A DNA stretch of 64,000 nt from Psychrobacillus psychrodurans (lineage in GTDB: Bacteria > Bacillota > Bacilli > Bacillales_A > Planococcaceae), in assembly GCF_027563345.1 (NCBI RefSeq), contig NZ_JAMKBK010000008.1; one strand, given 5' to 3'. The notes under the pieces were generated by a model. That model saw nothing but the letters and a program-made list of their open reading frames with translations, had not been told where the DNA came from and did no database searches. This document shows, one piece after another, positions 52,581 through 61,225 of this stretch (the first letter of the stretch is position 1; every line of letters starts with the position of its first letter). The position numbers and the translations under genes are program-made.

Positions 52581-52620
52581 AAAGGCTGCTTCAAAGCAGA
52601 AATCTACTTTAAAACAACCT
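52581..52620 (-). terminator. Terminator of the yebC-family gene
   Basis: On the minus strand AAGGTTGTTTTAAAGTAGA pairs fully with TCTGCTTTGAAGCAGCCTT using four G:U pairs, then a T-run. Confidence 0.8.
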
Positions 52621-52629
52621 TCATATCTA

Positions 52630-53349
52630 TCATTCTCCTAAATCTACATTGTGGTAGACTTGTTGAACATCTTCTAAATCTTCAATTGCGTCGATCATTT
52701 TCTCGAATTGTGCTTGAGCGTCTGCATCTAAAGCAATATCATTTTGCGCAAGCATTGTTAGTTCCGCGACTGTGAAGTCCGTTACCCCCGCCGTTCTTAA
52801 TGCTTCTTGTACGGCATGGAATTGATCTGGCTCTGCATAGACGATTACTGCATCTTCCTCTTCTAAAATGTCGCGCGCGTCTACTTCTGCTTCCATCAAA
52901 ATTTCTAGTACGTCATCAGCAGTTTTACCTTCTAATCCAATAACTGCAGTTGCATCAAACATATAAGCAACTGAACCACTGACACCCATATTACCGCCAT
53001 TTTTACCAAATGCAGCACGTACATCGGATGCAGTACGGTTTACGTTATTTGTAAGTGCATCTACAATTACCATAGAACCATTCGGTCCAAAACCTTCATA
53101 ACGAAGCTCATCAAAGCTTTCTTCTGATCCGCCTTTTGCTTTTTCAATCGCTTTATCAATAATATGCTTAGGCACACTGTATGTTTTTGCACGTTCCAAT
53201 ACTACTTTAAGCGCTTGGTTAGATGTAGGATCAGGCTCACCTTGTCTTGCAGCAACATATATTTCACGACCAAATTTCGCATAAATGCGGCTAGTATTAG
53301 CATCTTTGGAAGCTTTCTTTTCTTTAATATTATTCCACTTACGACCCAT
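52630..53349 (-). CDS. YebC/PmpR-family protein (YeeI type)
   Basis: 239 residues. MGRKWNNIKEKKASKDANTSRIYAKFGREIYVAARQG is the family N-terminus, FGPNGSMVIVDALTNNVNRTASDVR the central signature, and MIDAIEDLEDVQQVYHNVD the usual end. YebC proteins, long annotated as transcriptional regulators, are now known to resolve ribosome stalls at polyproline-type motifs (TACO1/YebC work). ATG 53349 replaces the upstream codon at 53358, which has no site. Monocistronic. Confidence 0.92.
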   Translation of the reverse strand: MGRKWNNIKEKKASKDANTSRIYAKFGREIYVAARQGEPDPTSNQALKVVLERAKTYSVPKHIIDKAIEKAKGGSEESFDELRYEGFGPNGSMVIVDALTNNVNRTASDVRAAFGKNGGNMGVSGSVAYMFDATAVIGLEGKTADDVLEILMEAEVDARDILEEEDAVIVYAEPDQFHAVQEALRTAGVTDFTVAELTMLAQNDIALDADAQAQFEKMIDAIEDLEDVQQVYHNVDLGE

Positions 53350-53449
53350 AAGTCCCACTCTCTTTCGCTAAGCTAAATTTTATACTGTAACATTATACAT
53401 GAAACCCTTATAAACTAGCAAAATAAATACATTAACTTCCATTTATATA

Positions 53450-53878
53450 CTATTGATTTGGGTATAATTCTTGCAGGAATGCGATCGATTTTGTAATCAT
53501 TTCCTTTAAAACATCTTCATTAACATCCTCGACTTTGTTTATATATACGCATGATTTTCCTGCTGTATATTTCCCGAAGCGTTTGAGAGCTTCTTCTCGT
53601 GCCGTGTCCCCAGTCGTAATATATAAACTAATCTTTGCCTTTCTCGGTGAAAATCCCACTAAAGGAGCATCTCCTTCGTGACCTGAAGCGTATTTATAAT
53701 GATAAGTCCCAAAACCAATAATGCTCGGTCCCCACATCTTAGCTTTATAGCCTGAGGTCTTCTCAAAAATTTCTAAAAGTCTGTATGCATCCTCACGTTT
53801 CTTCGTATTATCGACTGCCTCTATAAATTCAATTACACTAGCATCTGTCTCTTTCATCTTTGCTTCATATTTAGCCAT
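53450..53878 (-). CDS. DUF1801 domain protein
   Basis: 142 residues. DUF1801/YdhG-like fold, with KMWGPSIIGFGTYHYKYASGHEGDAPLVGFSPRKAKISLYI and GKYTAGKSCVYINKVEDV as typical segments. The fold is similar to intracellular iron-chaperone frataxin-like proteins (Fra/YdhG in B. subtilis), but that role is not certain for this branch. RBS AAAGGAG. It is downstream of, and on the same strand as, the DUF2339 gene. Confidence 0.8.
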   Translation of the reverse strand: MAKYEAKMKETDASVIEFIEAVDNTKKREDAYRLLEIFEKTSGYKAKMWGPSIIGFGTYHYKYASGHEGDAPLVGFSPRKAKISLYITTGDTAREEALKRFGKYTAGKSCVYINKVEDVNEDVLKEMITKSIAFLQELYPNQ

Positions 53879-53898
53879 TTTCTGACTCCTTTCGATAA

Positions 53899-55485
53899 CT
53901 ACTTTTTATAATAATAAGCCCGTGACACGAGTAGTCCAACCACTCCCAGAACTATAAATAAGAATGCCTTAATAGCTACAGATACAAATGAAATATCGAA
54001 CAATATGATTTTCGCTAACGTCACAAACAGAATACTGACACCGACATACTTACCTTGAGGCAATGAAAAACGACTAACTACCATAAATAAGATAGCCACT
54101 ATAATCCATAAAGAACTAGTAATGACTCGCTCGGCATTGCTACCAATATCCCCTGAAAGTAAAGTAGCAACCATATGCAAAAAGTATAAAATCATACTCG
54201 CGATAAATGATACTCCAATATTTATGACAGTTTTCTCTATAAAAATTCTAGATAGTAAATAAACTCCATAAACTGTACCTACTAAAAATACTATCCAGTG
54301 TAGCATTTCCCATGATATCCAACTCATAATTGAAAAAGATAGCACATAGTAGAAAGCCACGATATAACTAATACTCAAAAGAATTAGATGTAAAATATGT
54401 TTGAAACTTTTATATACAAAGAAGTATATATAGCTCAACCCGATTATCCCTTCAAACAATAAATTATCTAGCTGAAGCTGCATTATATTTAACAAAGCAA
54501 CTGATCCATTCGCGATAAAAATAGGTGTACGAATAGAATCCTTTTGATATACATAATAACAAATTCCATAAATTAGCGTAATAATTACCATTAAAGCTGT
54601 TGCTTCTTTGTCCGTGAATATTATACCTATCCATAAGACAGTTAATAGCATAATTGAAAATAGCGTATACGCTTGTTCCTTTAACATCTGCTTTGTCTTC
54701 AAAAGACTAACCAATAAAGCAACATGCTGCGCGAATACGGGAAGCATTGCGATCCATTTATATGCGTCAGGTACATTTGTAAAAATAAAGAAAACTAATA
54801 TTGCGACCTGTAGGAAAATGACCGAAATATAATATAGTGCCTTGTAGGAATATTTTAAGGCGATCCATAGAAATACTGTAAAAAGAACTGTTTCGTATAA
54901 AGAAAACAATGGAATATTGGGCAAAGTGCTTTTTATCAGAAATGGAACAAATACGCCCCCAACTATAGCTACAATTCCAATTCCTTGTGAGCGATACTTA
55001 TAGGTAAAAAATAATCCTAATGCAATCCAAATAAGATTGAAAATAAATGCTACTGTAGGTCCGGATATATTATAAAGCTGATGCATCGCAAAAGTTGTCA
55101 ACATTAGGATTGGAATAGAGCCACCAAGGAGCATATGCCCTAAATTCTTACGACTTTTTTTAATTTGCCATATACCTAATGCGATTAATACAAAACCAAC
55201 GACATAACCTATGATTACTTTTACGGCCGGTTGTAAAAAACCGTAATCTGACACCGCTTTGAATCCCCAAATTATTCCCATTATAAATACGACAATAAAT
55301 AAGGGAGGAAGTATTTTCTGAAAGATTAGTACATCCCATTCAACAGGCTGTTTCACTTGTTGTTGCTGTTTGACAAGTCGCTCGGGTTGAGAGATATTTG
55401 GTTTAGTATGTATTTGCTCTTCTAAAAATCGAACTCGTTCTTCTAATTGCTCTATTCTCTTTTCAAGAAGTTCACTCTTCTCCAC
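53899..55485 (-). CDS. DUF2339 polytopic membrane protein
   Basis: About 528 residues from GTG 55485, which has AAGGAGG 6 bp upstream; the open frame runs to 55593 without such a site and into the DNA next to a dispersed repeat. N-terminal coiled coil (SELLEKRIEQLEERVRFLEEQI), a Gln-rich linker, then ~14-16 membrane helices (from ILPPLFIVVFIMGIIWGFKAVSDYGFLQPAVKVIIGYVVG), the DUF2339 arrangement. Function unknown. Probably an operon with DUF1801. Confidence 0.78.
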   Translation of the reverse strand: MEKSELLEKRIEQLEERVRFLEEQIHTKPNISQPERLVKQQQQVKQPVEWDVLIFQKILPPLFIVVFIMGIIWGFKAVSDYGFLQPAVKVIIGYVVGFVLIALGIWQIKKSRKNLGHMLLGGSIPILMLTTFAMHQLYNISGPTVAFIFNLIWIALGLFFTYKYRSQGIGIVAIVGGVFVPFLIKSTLPNIPLFSLYETVLFTVFLWIALKYSYKALYYISVIFLQVAILVFFIFTNVPDAYKWIAMLPVFAQHVALLVSLLKTKQMLKEQAYTLFSIMLLTVLWIGIIFTDKEATALMVIITLIYGICYYVYQKDSIRTPIFIANGSVALLNIMQLQLDNLLFEGIIGLSYIYFFVYKSFKHILHLILLSISYIVAFYYVLSFSIMSWISWEMLHWIVFLVGTVYGVYLLSRIFIEKTVINIGVSFIASMILYFLHMVATLLSGDIGSNAERVITSSLWIIVAILFMVVSRFSLPQGKYVGVSILFVTLAKIILFDISFVSVAIKAFLFIVLGVVGLLVSRAYYYKK

Positions 55486-55682
55486 CCAATCCCTCCTTTT
55501 CAATAAGTTCATACTCATACTATTAGACAAATATTGAAAATATCCTTTAAGCTGCACTGATAATTGATCATAAAAAACATGAGGAGTTATCATTTAAATA
55601 ACTCCTCATGTTCTCTTTTATTTCGGCAATAACGAATTAATTTCATAAATGAGTCAATTTCATAATTACTTGTTTCATTTAA

Positions 55683-55882
55683 ATTGGAGTGGCTGGCGGC
55701 GACTCCAGCGGAAACAGCGCGAACTGAAAGCCCCGCAGGAAAGACATTGGTCGAACTTTGTTTGACCAATGTCTTTGCGACGAGTAACCGCAGGAGCATA
55801 TGTTTTCGTAGTAACGAGGAGATTGAAGCCGTGCCCGCGGAAAGCTTCCGCCTAGAGCGGAAATCAGCGTTGTTCGGATTTA
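55683..55882 (+). repeat. Dispersed structured repeat, copy 3 (long form)
   Basis: The best-kept long copy. GGCGGCGACTCCAGCGG start, GAACTGAAAGCCCCGCAGG, an internal hairpin GACATTGGTCGAAC / GTTTGACCAATGTC (~55743-55774), TGCGACGAG, GGAGCATATGTTTTCG, AACGAGGAGATTGAAGCC, GCCCGCGGAAAGC, then CCGCCTAGAGCGGAAATCA and GTTGTTCGGATTT. Its ends GGCGG and CCGCC are complementary. Confidence 0.8.
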
Positions 55883-55919
55883 ACTATATAATATTCTTTA
55901 TGAAATTGATTCAAATAAG

Positions 55920-56396
55920 TTAAATTTCTAAACCTACTTTTTCACTAGTCGTTTTTTCATAAACTTTAATAGAGCCTCCAGAAGGTCCGTAAGTAATCGT
56001 TGAATTTACCCAACCATAGTTTTCATAGTACCCTTCTAAATCACTAGATAAATAAAGTTTCTCATATCCTAGCTGCGCACTCACATTCAATCCATGTTCT
56101 AAGAGACTTTTACCAATTGACCTTCCTCTATACTCCGGCTTCACATATAAGCAGGCTAACCAAGGGAACAAATCTTGTCTGCTATTAATGTCATTTCGAA
56201 GCAACGCATAAGTACCAATGATTTCCTTACCCTCGATAGCAATATAAAATCTTGGTATAGCATCCTTATCTTTACTTGAATGTCTCATACAATCCTTGTA
56301 AAAATCATAGTTCGTTTCATTTCCCCATTGCCCCCAAAATATTTCCACTGATTCATTAAACAAATCAGATTCATTTTGGATATTTAAAATTTCCAT
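55920..56396 (-). CDS. GNAT-family N-acetyltransferase
   Basis: 158 residues. Acetyl-CoA loop KPEYRGRSIGKSLLEHGL (R-G-x-x-x-G/A type) and the GYEKLYLSSDLEGYYENYGW motif-B helix are clear. Substrate unknown. Monocistronic; divergent from the Nudix gene, with the dispersed repeat just downstream. Confidence 0.85.
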   Translation of the reverse strand: MEILNIQNESDLFNESVEIFWGQWGNETNYDFYKDCMRHSSKDKDAIPRFYIAIEGKEIIGTYALLRNDINSRQDLFPWLACLYVKPEYRGRSIGKSLLEHGLNVSAQLGYEKLYLSSDLEGYYENYGWVNSTITYGPSGGSIKVYEKTTSEKVGLEI

Positions 56397-56467
56397 ATTA
56401 GCACCCCTTTTTATAACTTCTTTATCTTATTTCGCTATATAATATAAGATACCTTTATTTCCGTAGG

Positions 56468-56869
56468 ATGGTGAGAAAAATTAGAGATCGTGGAGCAACC
56501 ATAATTATTGAAAACGGCCAAGTAGCACTCATTAAACGAACAAAACCTCATATGACGTATTATGTGTTTCCAGGGGGAGGATTAGAAGAAGGAGAAACTC
56601 CAGAGCAAGCGGCGATTCGCGAAACATATGAAGAGATAGGCGTACATGTAAGAATCCAGCGTCCTTTTAAGATTCTTGAACAAAGTGGTACTCAACATTT
56701 TTTTCTAGCAGATATAATAGGAGGAAAATTTGGACCCGGAGTCGGTGAAGAATATACAGATTCATCTCCTCAAAGAGGCGGTTATGAACCGATTTGGTTA
56801 GATATTAAAGATCTATCCTCACTGGATGTACGTCCTAAAGAAATCATCGAGCTAATTACAGAGGTCTAA
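56468..56869 (+). CDS. Nudix hydrolase
   Basis: 133 residues. Nudix box G37, E43, R51-E52-x-x-E55-E56-x-G58 (GGLEEGETPEQAAIRETYEEIGV). The start is uncertain: ATG 56468 or the next GTG; GTAGG is close by. Substrate not determined. It precedes the AraC gene on the same strand by 75 bp. Confidence 0.85.
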   Translation: MVRKIRDRGATIIIENGQVALIKRTKPHMTYYVFPGGGLEEGETPEQAAIRETYEEIGVHVRIQRPFKILEQSGTQHFFLADIIGGKFGPGVGEEYTDSSPQRGGYEPIWLDIKDLSSLDVRPKEIIELITEV

Positions 56870-56944
56870 GCAGTCCAATAACCGCACAAAATGACAGGCT
56901 TACCTCTTTGTTTTCCACTAAAATACATATTAGGAGTGAAGCCA

Positions 56945-57808
56945 ATGGGATGGGTAGAGTCGATTCAACAAGCAATCAGTTACATGGAAGATCATTTACT
57001 AGAAGACTTATCAATAGAACAAATTGCTAAGGAAGCTAATTCTTCTGCTTTTCATTTCCAACGGACGTTTTCCATCTTAACGGATATGTCCCTCGGAGAC
57101 TATATTCGAAGAAGACGACTCACTTTAGCTGCGCAAGAACTGCTGAATACAGACAATAAAATTATCGATGTCTCCTACAAATTCGGCTATGACACTCCTG
57201 AATCTTTCACTAAAGCATTCCGTAAACAACACGGTATAACGCCTAGTGAAGCACGAAAAAATATAGGGAAAATAAATTCCTATAACCGCCTTGTTATTCA
57301 GGTAAATTTAAAAGGAGCTGAGCCAATGAAGTACAAAATTTTAGAAAAAGATAGCTTTCAAGCTGTTGGAGTGAAAAGAAGATACAATTGTAAGAACGGA
57401 GAAAATACACAAGGTATTCCTTTGTTTTGGGATGATGTAAATGCGGACGGAACAGATGATTTGCTATTCCAATTAAACAACGGAGCAATTAAAGGTGTAC
57501 TTGGTGTTTGCGTTGCAGACGAAGCATATCAAGAGAATAGCTTAATCGATTATTGGATTGCAGCAGATTATGTTGGCGAAGTACCAGAAAATTTATCAGC
57601 TATTACAATTCCGGCATCTAAGTGGGTTGTGTTCGAGGTACACGGTGCGATGCCAGATGCCATGCAAAATACATGGAAACAAATATATTCCGAGTGGTTT
57701 CCATCCAATCCATATGAGCCAGCAGGAACACCAGAGTTAGAAGTATATTCTACTGACGACCCTACTAGCCCAAACTGTTATTCAGAAATTTGGATACCGA
57801 TTAAATAA
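56945..57808 (+). CDS. AraC-family regulator with GyrI-like effector domain
   Basis: 287 residues. Two HTH units (residues ~8-105: EDLSIEQIAKEANSSAFHFQRTFSILTDMSLGDYIRRRRLTLA and IDVSYKFGYDTPESFTKAFRKQHGITPSEAR) and a C-terminal GyrI-like effector-binding domain (~125-287, with FQAVGVKRRY and ELEVYSTDDPTSPNCYSEIWIPI). Related to Rob/MarA-like regulators that sense drugs. ATG 56945 has TAGGAG 8 bp upstream. No target gene adjoins. Confidence 0.9.
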   Translation: MGWVESIQQAISYMEDHLLEDLSIEQIAKEANSSAFHFQRTFSILTDMSLGDYIRRRRLTLAAQELLNTDNKIIDVSYKFGYDTPESFTKAFRKQHGITPSEARKNIGKINSYNRLVIQVNLKGAEPMKYKILEKDSFQAVGVKRRYNCKNGENTQGIPLFWDDVNADGTDDLLFQLNNGAIKGVLGVCVADEAYQENSLIDYWIAADYVGEVPENLSAITIPASKWVVFEVHGAMPDAMQNTWKQIYSEWFPSNPYEPAGTPELEVYSTDDPTSPNCYSEIWIPIK

Positions 57809-57814
57809 TAACAA

Positions 57815-57844
57815 AGACCCGAGGAGCACAAATCCCTCGGGTTT
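57815..57844 (+). terminator. Rho-independent terminator
   Basis: ACCCGAGG / CCTCGGGT with flanking pairs and TTT, 8 bp after the AraC stop codon. Confidence 0.75.
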
Positions 57845-57909
57845 CCATGTATTATATAGTTCTCATTTCCTAAAAAAAATTGTTGCAAATTTAGGACAAG
57901 TTTAAAATG

Positions 57910-58854
57910 TTATTTAAATAATTCCGGGTACACTGTTTTAGCAACCAGTTCTACTGCTTCACCAATACGCGGCCCAGGTCTAGATATAACGTCACCGTCT
58001 ACTAAAAATACTGAATCACTTTGTACAGCTCGGATCTTGTCCCAACCTGCACGAGATTTAATCTCGCCAGTTGCATCTTCTATATAATTTGAAGTTGTTA
58101 AAATAATTTCTGGATTTTTGGCAATAACATCTTCTTCTGATACACTAATCCATCCTTCTTGATCGCTAAACACATTGTCGACAGATGCTGCAGCTAAAAT
58201 TTCTTGCTGGAATGTTTTACTTCCCGTTGTATAAATATCTGGCGATGGGCTAATTTCATAATATACTTTTTTTAATGAGGCAGCAGTTTCCACTTTTTCT
58301 TGAACTTCTTGAATAGTAGTTTGAATTGAAGAAATAATTTCCTGCCCTTTTTCCTCAACTCCCATTACTGTAGCCAGCTGCTCGATATCTCCGTATACAT
58401 CCTCAAAAGAAGTCGCAGACTCAATAACAAAGACTTTTAATCCAGCTTCCTCTAATAGTTGTAAAGCCTCTTCTTGACCGATTGTATAAGCGATTACTAC
58501 GTCTGGGTTCAGTTCTGTAATTCGTTCCGCATTAAATGCAACTGAATCAGATACTCGTTCAATTTCAAGCGCTTCCGCTGGATATGTATCATATTCTGTT
58601 GCACCTACAATTTTATCCCCTACTCCTAACGCAAAAAGAATTTCTGTATTGCTTGGCTGAAGAGAAACAATCGTTTCGGGTACTTCTTTAAATGCAACCT
58701 CATTACCTGCATCATCAGTTACTGTGTATTCTTTTACTTCATCTACTACTTCCTCTTGTTTCTCTACATTTGTTGTTTCTTCTGCAGAACAGCCAACAAG
58801 TAAGAACGAAAATAGCAGCACTGCTAACCAATTAAATACATGACTTTTCTTCAT
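57910..58854 (-). CDS. btuF: Cobalamin-binding lipoprotein, BtuF family
   Basis: 314 residues. Signal 1-22 with lipobox VGCS, then an acidic linker (25-45) and a type III binding-protein fold (KEVPETIVSLQPSNTEILFALGVGDKIVGATEYDTYP, ELNPDVVIAYTI, PSPDIYTTG, RPGPRIGEAVELVAKTVYPELF). PSNTEILFALG and SRPGPRIGEAVE are BtuF marks rather than siderophore-receptor ones. The upstream B12 riboswitch supports a cobalamin ligand. The permease (BtuC) and ATPase (BtuD) are not in the window. Starts 4 bp after the adenosyltransferase-like gene. Confidence 0.88.
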   Translation of the reverse strand: MKKSHVFNWLAVLLFSFLLVGCSAEETTNVEKQEEVVDEVKEYTVTDDAGNEVAFKEVPETIVSLQPSNTEILFALGVGDKIVGATEYDTYPAEALEIERVSDSVAFNAERITELNPDVVIAYTIGQEEALQLLEEAGLKVFVIESATSFEDVYGDIEQLATVMGVEEKGQEIISSIQTTIQEVQEKVETAASLKKVYYEISPSPDIYTTGSKTFQQEILAAASVDNVFSDQEGWISVSEEDVIAKNPEIILTTSNYIEDATGEIKSRAGWDKIRAVQSDSVFLVDGDVISRPGPRIGEAVELVAKTVYPELFK

Positions 58855-58858
58855 ATTA

Positions 58859-59398
58859 TTATTCCTCCTTTTGCTTCTTTTTTCTCATTGGATACGACTT
58901 ACTGACAAATTGAATTTCTTCCACAGCATGATGTTTATTAACATAAACAGCCATAGCAAACAACACGTTTGCCAATAACTGTGCATAGTCAAATAAAATC
59001 TCAGGTACTTCCCTTTCTAATGAAACTTTATGTAGAGCTCTAACTGACTTCTTTGCTTCACTTCTACAAACGTGTAATTCACAAGCTGCAGTTGTTCCTT
59101 GTGGTAGTACAAATATATCTACTCTTCCTTTTACTTCCTCCACATAGAAGTCGTACATATCACTTAGAAACTGTAAATCACCTTCTGTTATAGCAACCTT
59201 ACCTCGAACGGACCCGTTTAAATGGTAAGCCATTGGCGCCAAATACATTAGATCCTCGTAAACCTTTGGTACATCCTTGGTCAAAGATGCCGCTAATCCA
59301 ATTCGTGTAGTCAATGAATCTGTTCGAATTTCAAAATCTACAGTAGAAGGTGTCTCACGCATAAATGGATAACAAATATAGCGGATATCTTTTTTCAT
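58859..59398 (-). CDS. PduO-like cobalamin adenosyltransferase homologue (atypical N-terminus)
   Basis: 179 residues. C-terminal half FVLPQGTTAACELHVCRSEAKKSVRALHKV matches the PduO-type signature (F-V-P-G-GT..A..LH..R...RR.ER), with conserved DY..LLAN.LF near the end. The normal N-terminal TRTGDxGTT nucleotide motif is missing, replaced by FEIRTDSLTTRIGLAASLTKD. So it may bind cobalamin or an intermediate without full transferase activity. ATG 59398 has AGGAGG 7 bp upstream; the longer frame to 59443 lacks a site. Under the B12 riboswitch. Confidence 0.6.
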   Translation of the reverse strand: MKKDIRYICYPFMRETPSTVDFEIRTDSLTTRIGLAASLTKDVPKVYEDLMYLAPMAYHLNGSVRGKVAITEGDLQFLSDMYDFYVEEVKGRVDIFVLPQGTTAACELHVCRSEAKKSVRALHKVSLEREVPEILFDYAQLLANVLFAMAVYVNKHHAVEEIQFVSKSYPMRKKKQKEE

Positions 59399-59463
59399 CT
59401 TTTTTCCTCCTCTCCTCTCGTTTGTGAACTTTCCGGCATACAATACTTAGTTAGTTAACAGCA

Positions 59464-59494
59464 CAAAAAAACGCCACCCAAATTAGGGCGGCGT
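59464..59494 (-). terminator. Riboswitch-controlled terminator
   Basis: On the minus strand ACGCCGCCC ... GGGTGGCGT then TTTTTTT, between the B12 aptamer and the adenosyltransferase-like gene. The expression platform of the riboswitch. Confidence 0.85.
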
Positions 59495-59579
59495 GATACC
59501 TATTTATCGAGAAAATAAAAAAGAAAAATAGAAACGTGCCGTACAATCCCTTAACTTCCGAAGAGTATCTATACGTTCA

Positions 59580-59760
59580 AGAAAAGGTTGGTCTCCTGGC
59601 TCATGCATCCATTTACTCTAAGAACCTTCCCATTGACTAATCAACAGTGGTATTTTTCTTATTTCATCAGCATTTACAGTTGCGGAAACAGCTTCGGATT
59701 TTAACCGAATTCCCAAATTAAGCTAACAAGTTAGCACCTTTTCCCTGCGAAAATTATTCA
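59580..59760 (-). ncRNA. Cobalamin riboswitch
   Basis: On the minus strand the B12 aptamer core is plain: GAAGCTGTTTCCGCAACTGT, GCTGATG, TACCACTG, a GGGAAGG block and GATGCATGAGCCAGGAGACC (the B12 box and its flanks). A terminator follows ~100 nt downstream and then the cobalamin operon. Binding of adenosylcobalamin should favour termination. The 59399-59463 stretch to the gene holds only the ribosome site. Confidence 0.93.
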
Positions 59761-59848
59761 CTTACCACCAGTGTACCATAGCCATCTCGCTAACTGTAAC
59801 AACAATTTCACACATGAAAATTCCTCATTTTTATGCTAATGTCAGTAT

Positions 59849-60322
59849 ATGAAAAAACTTATACCTCTTTTACTTTTACTTGTTGTTGTATTTTTAGCAT
59901 CAGGACAAACAGCTGAACAGCAATCTATGCAGGAAGTTTTAAAGGCATGGCTACCTAACAAACCTTTAGAGTCTTTTCTTTCTATATTTCAAGTTCCATA
60001 TTGGGGTATTCTCGTTTCGGTGGAAGAGCGTGGTTACTATGCATTTTTAGAATTTTTGATACGAAAAGGAACACATTTCATTTATTTTGGAGTAATTGCT
60101 TTAGCCATCTATATTGCACTATCAAGAATTAAGTATCGAAAGGCCACCGTGGTCGTAATTACTATGTTTCTTGCCATCGCTGATGAATTTCGTCAATCTT
60201 TTACAATCGGTCGGACGGCTTCCCTTCAGGATGTCATATTGGATACATCCGGGGCAATTGTTGCTATACTGTTACTAACATTATATCAGTGGTACAAACA
60301 AAGAAAAAACGTTGCACAGTAA
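59849..60322 (+). CDS. VanZ-family membrane protein
   Basis: 157 residues, four membrane helices. VanZ marks: LIRKGTHFIYFGVIALAIY and ADEFRQSFTIGRTASLQDVILDTSGAIVA (DExxQxFxxGRxxxxxDVxxxxxG). VanZ homologues outside van clusters are mostly of unknown function; the original confers low-level teicoplanin resistance. Convergent with the GerW-like gene. Confidence 0.85.
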   Translation: MKKLIPLLLLLVVVFLASGQTAEQQSMQEVLKAWLPNKPLESFLSIFQVPYWGILVSVEERGYYAFLEFLIRKGTHFIYFGVIALAIYIALSRIKYRKATVVVITMFLAIADEFRQSFTIGRTASLQDVILDTSGAIVAILLLTLYQWYKQRKNVAQ

Positions 60323-60336
60323 AGTCAACGTTTTTT
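60304..60336. terminator. Bidirectional terminator
   Basis: AAAAAACGTTG / CAACGTTTTTT, overlapping the stop codons of the convergent VanZ and GerW-like genes. Confidence 0.85.
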
Positions 60337-60702
60337 CTTTATAAGTAAAACTAAACCAAACGACATAACCGCAACGAATGTGAGCATCAATTTAACGGGA
60401 AGGATAGGCTTGAATATAACTTTTTTATCAGTAATCTCATATACCCCAATTGGCTTAATGGAAAAAATACCTCCGCCTCCTTCTCCTTGTCCAATTGACA
60501 CAGCCTGCTCTTCATCCAATTGCCCACCACTTCCTCCTCCCACAAAATAGTTTACTTTGGCAACAGGTAATACCTGCTTATTCTCCATAACAATGGGCTC
60601 TCCGTAAACTAACGCAACATCCTTCTCACGAGAGAACTTTTCAAAAATAGAACGTACTGGTGCTTGAAACATCGGATATTTCACTTCTGGTTTTTTAGTC
60701 AT
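60325..60702 (-). CDS. GerW/YtfJ-family protein with C-terminal membrane anchor
   Basis: 125 residues. ALVYGEPIVMENKQVLPVAKVNYFVGGGSGG and the GGGGIFSIKPIGVYEI block are the YtfJ/GerW family pattern (glycine-rich loop flanked by beta strands). A C-terminal hydrophobic helix (~103-120) ends in KKKR, giving a tail anchor not found in B. subtilis YtfJ. GerW is needed for spore germination; this may be a membrane-bound paralogue. It is 14 bp after a GNAT gene. Confidence 0.75.
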   Translation of the reverse strand: MTKKPEVKYPMFQAPVRSIFEKFSREKDVALVYGEPIVMENKQVLPVAKVNYFVGGGSGGQLDEEQAVSIGQGEGGGGIFSIKPIGVYEITDKKVIFKPILPVKLMLTFVAVMSFGLVLLIKKKR

Positions 60703-60716
60703 AATAATTCCACCCT

Positions 60717-61223
60717 CTATTCTAAAATAAGTGACATATGCTGTTCTTCGTAATAAGTATCCCCTATCTTTAATGCCATCTCTTCTGTACCAAATACTTT
60801 AAAACCTAATTGAAGATACAGATTCTTGGCTGCCTTATTGCTTGAAACGACAGATAGGTTTATCTTTTGAATTTCTTCACTTTCTTTGGCATGTTCAATT
60901 GCCATCTCCATTAACGCCTTGCCAATACCTTTTCCTCGGGCCTTTGGACTAATATACATAGCGAAAATATTAGCTCTATGCCTCATCTTTAAAGTACTTT
61001 CTTGTAATAGAGTAACTACACCAATTAATGTATGTTGTTCGAAAGCTCCAAATGTATAATTTTCCTTTACTTTAAAATTATCTTTTACTCGTTCAATTGG
61101 ATTGTCCCGTAGAATCGCTTCCTCATAGCTCGTGCCAAAAGCTTCTGGACTATTTTGCAATGCTTCTAGTCTTAACTTCCAATACGCACTCGCATCTTTA
61201 CCTACTAATTGTCTAAACTCCAT
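60717..61223 (-). CDS. GNAT-family N-acetyltransferase
   Basis: 168 residues. YISPKARGKGIGKALMEMAIEHA is the acetyl-CoA loop; NLSVVSSNKAAKNLYLQLGF is motif B. Substrate not predicted. Starts 2 bp after the nucleotidyltransferase gene, so the two are co-transcribed. Confidence 0.87.
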   Translation of the reverse strand: MEFRQLVGKDASAYWKLRLEALQNSPEAFGTSYEEAILRDNPIERVKDNFKVKENYTFGAFEQHTLIGVVTLLQESTLKMRHRANIFAMYISPKARGKGIGKALMEMAIEHAKESEEIQKINLSVVSSNKAAKNLYLQLGFKVFGTEEMALKIGDTYYEEQHMSLILE

Positions 61224-61225
61224 TC

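Noticed and set aside
55590..55923. Frames of 69 and 79 aa on both strands
   Set aside because: Both cross repeat copy 3; the open frames come from its GC-rich composition.
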